A DNA stretch of 64,000 nucleotides from Tyto alba (taxonomy: Eukaryota > Chordata > Aves > Strigiformes > Tytonidae). The stretch covers positions 9,233,731 through 9,297,730 of the forward strand of contig NW_024881283.1 in NCBI RefSeq assembly GCF_018691265.1, read 5' to 3'. Below, one piece after another: positions 61,381 through 64,000 of the stretch (position 1 is its first letter; every line of letters begins with the position of its first letter). Both the position numbers and the translations under genes were made by a program. The notes beneath the pieces were generated by a model. It had not been told where the DNA came from. It was given only the letters and a program-made list of their open reading frames with translations, and searched no databases.

Positions 61381-62776
61381 CCACAAACTGATTTTCTAAA
61401 TTGACCGCTCCTATTTTGAGTGCAAATTCAATGGCTCCCTGCAGGAAAACAGGATTAGGTATCTAAAATGACAGACTTACCAGATATATTGTAAATACAT
61501 TTTTCCTGGATCTGAGTGCAAGTCTGAATCTTCGAATAAGGAAATTAACAACTAATTTAAGATCCTCACATTAAAAGCATCCTGCAAATTACTAGCAGCA
61601 GATGACAAAGCTTGAAGATGTCACATGGCTTTCTTGTTAACTACTGTCTGGTTACCTCATGTAACAAGTCAGACATAGAAAGGTGCAAAGACTCTCGTAA
61701 ATCCCATAGCAATCTTAGATCCATAAATAACTCCAAATATTAGAATTTTAGTCAGGTCTCCACTGAGCTTCTAAACTCAGCACAGTGGGAAACCAATCAG
61801 AAAACTAACCTGATTGGAGCATCCTCTTAACAATGACACAATCAGCAAAGCACAATGGGAATTTGGAAAAAGACTATTCTTGAGTAACTGCACATTTCAG
61901 ATCAAGTCTCCGCACGCCTCCCTCTGATCCCACTGGCAGTTGAAAATAGTTAAGGAACTTGAAGGAGAAGCATTTGAGGGAGCTTGGTTGGGTGTAACAA
62001 GCACAAACATCGCTTACAAGAAAGGAAAGCTGCACACAGGCACTGAAGGGAAGTTACAAATCTCATCTGAACTCTTGAAAACACATAGCTCTCCTACTCA
62101 AGGGAAACAAATCGGCAGCCATCACCGTTCCCAGGTTTCAAAGACAACTCTGTTCCAGTGGTCCCTGCTGAAAGCCAGAGTGTGGTATTGGGAAAAAGCA
62201 AATTATTGGAAAGAAGCCCTGATTTTAGCAAACAAAGCAAAGTCATGGCACTGAAAGATGACAACAGCCCTGGATGTCTAAATTAAGACACTGAAACGCA
62301 TTCAGTATTCACATACTCATCATAAACGCACAACACAAATTCCCTAATATACAGTAAAGCAGTTTATTAGCAAATGTCTCATTGAATTAAGTCTGCTCTT
62401 ATTCTATTAGAGAACTTTCACACCACATTAAATCACAGGACATCAGGGTGTTTGCCAGCACACTGTGAACACAATTATTAACCCTTTTCTCAGAAACGCA
62501 TACGGACATTACACTGACACATCAGGCCAAGGAAGCTCTTGGGAATATATGGCTTTCATGGAAGTGCAGAGTTTTGAGACAACTACACATTCTCTACTCC
62601 TCAGCCCAAGAAAACGTCAGAGATCATTCTCTTCTGCCAGTCAATCTGTACTGAAATACATCACTGATGCTCAACAATATAAGCTCAAGAGTGGGAGAAG
62701 CATCCTCTCTGTTAGCTGTTCTGTTGATCAGTTTTGAACATACTGAACAAAACAGTTACCTCTTCTATAGAAACAC

Positions 62777-62930
62777 TTTTTTTTTTTTTTTTTTTTCCTT
62801 CTTTTACACTTGCTTAAAGCTTATTTTTTGGGCCGCCTCCTGCTGGCGTGAGCTTTGATGAATGACACATGGTCATCCATCTTCAAATGCCGCACTTTGA
62901 TGATGAATTGAGTACATTTGGAAAGCAGTC
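62777..62930 (-). other. Unidentified poly(A)-tailed segment with small basic ORF end
   Basis: On the minus strand a long pyrimidine tract (about 62930-62990) ends in ttttttctcag, a strong acceptor-like sequence. An open frame follows that ends in KVRHLKMDDHVSFIKAHA and then SRRRPKK before a TAA stop at about 62819. About 20 bases beyond the stop comes an A20 run (T20 on the plus strand, 62777-62796). The stop, short tail and poly(A) resemble the 3' end of a retrotransposed transcript, or a small terminal exon. I do not recognise the protein. A possible flanking duplication, tagaaac, occurs just before the T run and again near 63124, but it is short and weak. It could also be chance. Confidence 0.3.
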
Positions 62931-64000
62931 TGAGAAAAAAACAAAATTGATAGCCACAAGAAAAAGGAGAAAGAAGAAAAAAGAAAAGAAGTTGGGCAAC
63001 AGCTACAGAGTTTAATGAGGCGAGATTGATGTACAACAACAAAAAAAAAAAAATATAAGCTGCACAAAGAAGTGAGACACCAAACAGCAGAGTAACAAGT
63101 TACAAGTTTTGAAGTCACTAATCTAGAAACGTCCAGGGGAAGAATGCAAGCATCCATCATGCAAGAGTCCCTATCTCATTTACTTTTATATGTCCTTTGT
63201 GCTTTCAGACCTCTAGAAATCCTCCTCAACACCTTGTCTCTTTTTTCCATTTCTTTCACTTTCTTCCATTGTACTGAACAGACACCATTTCCCGAACACC
63301 TCATCCCATTAGAGATGAAACACTCTCACATTGCTTTGTGCTCCTGGTTTCATCCCACAACTTACCCACCTACCCAAGCTGCATATCAAGTTCACCAGTG
63401 ATGCAGAGGGAGGACCTTACTTGCCTCCTCACCTTCCCCCAGTGTAGGGCTACAAATTATCAGGACAGTATCCAAGCTGTATCTCCAAGTTCTGCTGTAT
63501 TGGTCACCTATAGAAAGGTGTCTTTTCTGTCACTTTATCTATAATCGTATCATGCTTACGAGTAGCTCACAGCAATACCTGGATGCAACTCATCTACAGC
63601 GTCTTACTAATTTACTCCCACCATGACCCTAATTCTGAATGTACTTCATTCATGGATTTTGCTTCTTCAGCAGAACCTCCCACTGACATGTGGAGGGCAA
63701 AAGGAAACATCTGGCACTGCTGATGAGCAGAGCAATTTGCCAGGGGGGTTCTCAGGGCAAGAGCAGCATTGACTCCTCACCATACAAAGTTTCCTGAGCA
63801 GAATTTTATACCAGATGTAGGCATCCTTTACATAATAAGCAAAGCACTACGTTACCTTCTGATTAAGTGATGAGGTCCCATAATTAAAACGATTCTCAAG
63901 AACAGTTGCAAGATGAAGATATAATTTATTTGCATAACTGAAGTCATCTACATAAAAATCTGATTTTCACTAGTGTTTCTTTAACTCAGATTTTCCAGCT

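Noticed and set aside
61940..62254. Plus-strand open frame of about 104 codons with a balanced amino-acid composition
   Set aside because: It has no ATG at its start (it begins at TTG), no recognisable domain and no splice sites; it is antisense to the CSMD2 intron.
62850..62932. C/D-box snoRNA-like pattern (TGATGA boxes with a terminal CTGA) on the plus strand
   Set aside because: The flanks do not pair into the terminal stem that such RNAs need, and the boxes are short enough to occur by chance.

Overview
The window looks like a piece of vertebrate, most likely bird, nuclear DNA lying inside one long gene on the minus strand. Three short exons, each with consensus splice sites and compatible phases, encode consecutive CUB and Sushi modules. 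They match the N-terminal ectodomain of CSMD2 (CUB and Sushi multiple domains 2), as judged from remembered family sequences. The bird assignment rests on an avian-type ERVL solo LTR, a GC-rich CR1 LINE fragment, an older CR1/L3-like fragment and the absence of any SINE I can recognise.

Layout in transcript order (high to low coordinate): 46240-64000 is part of the intron before the first visible exon. The signal-peptide exon and the exon for the first half of CUB1 are not found and should lie beyond 64000. Exon A (46127-46239, 113 bp) codes the second half of CUB1. A 32.7 kb intron follows (13471-46126). Exon B (13276-13470, 195 bp) is the whole of Sushi 1. After a 6.6 kb intron, exon C (6461-6668, 208 bp) is the first half of CUB2. 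Positions 1-6460 are intron, and the second half of CUB2 is expected below position 1. Exon phases are 2-1, 1-1 and 1-2, so the three exons join in one frame for 516 bp, about 172 residues.

Only about 0.8% of the window is coding. The introns hold an apparently complete 1079-bp solo ERVL-type LTR with a perfect 5-bp target-site duplication (51872-52950), a CR1 fragment in the opposite orientation 0.6 kb away, an older CR1-like fragment next to exon C, long homopolymers (including C32 and A29), A-rich simple repeats, G-quadruplex-type G runs, and five short CpG-rich islets inside otherwise AT-rich sequence. A poly(A)-like tail follows a small basic reading frame near 62.8 kb on the minus strand; its origin is unknown to me.

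I see no bacterial-type operons, CRISPR arrays, tRNA or rRNA genes, and no second recognisable protein-coding gene. Nothing here convinces me as a previously undescribed system. The most useful leads are the CpG islets inside the giant intron, the 62.8 kb poly(A)-tailed segment and the G/C homopolymer sites.
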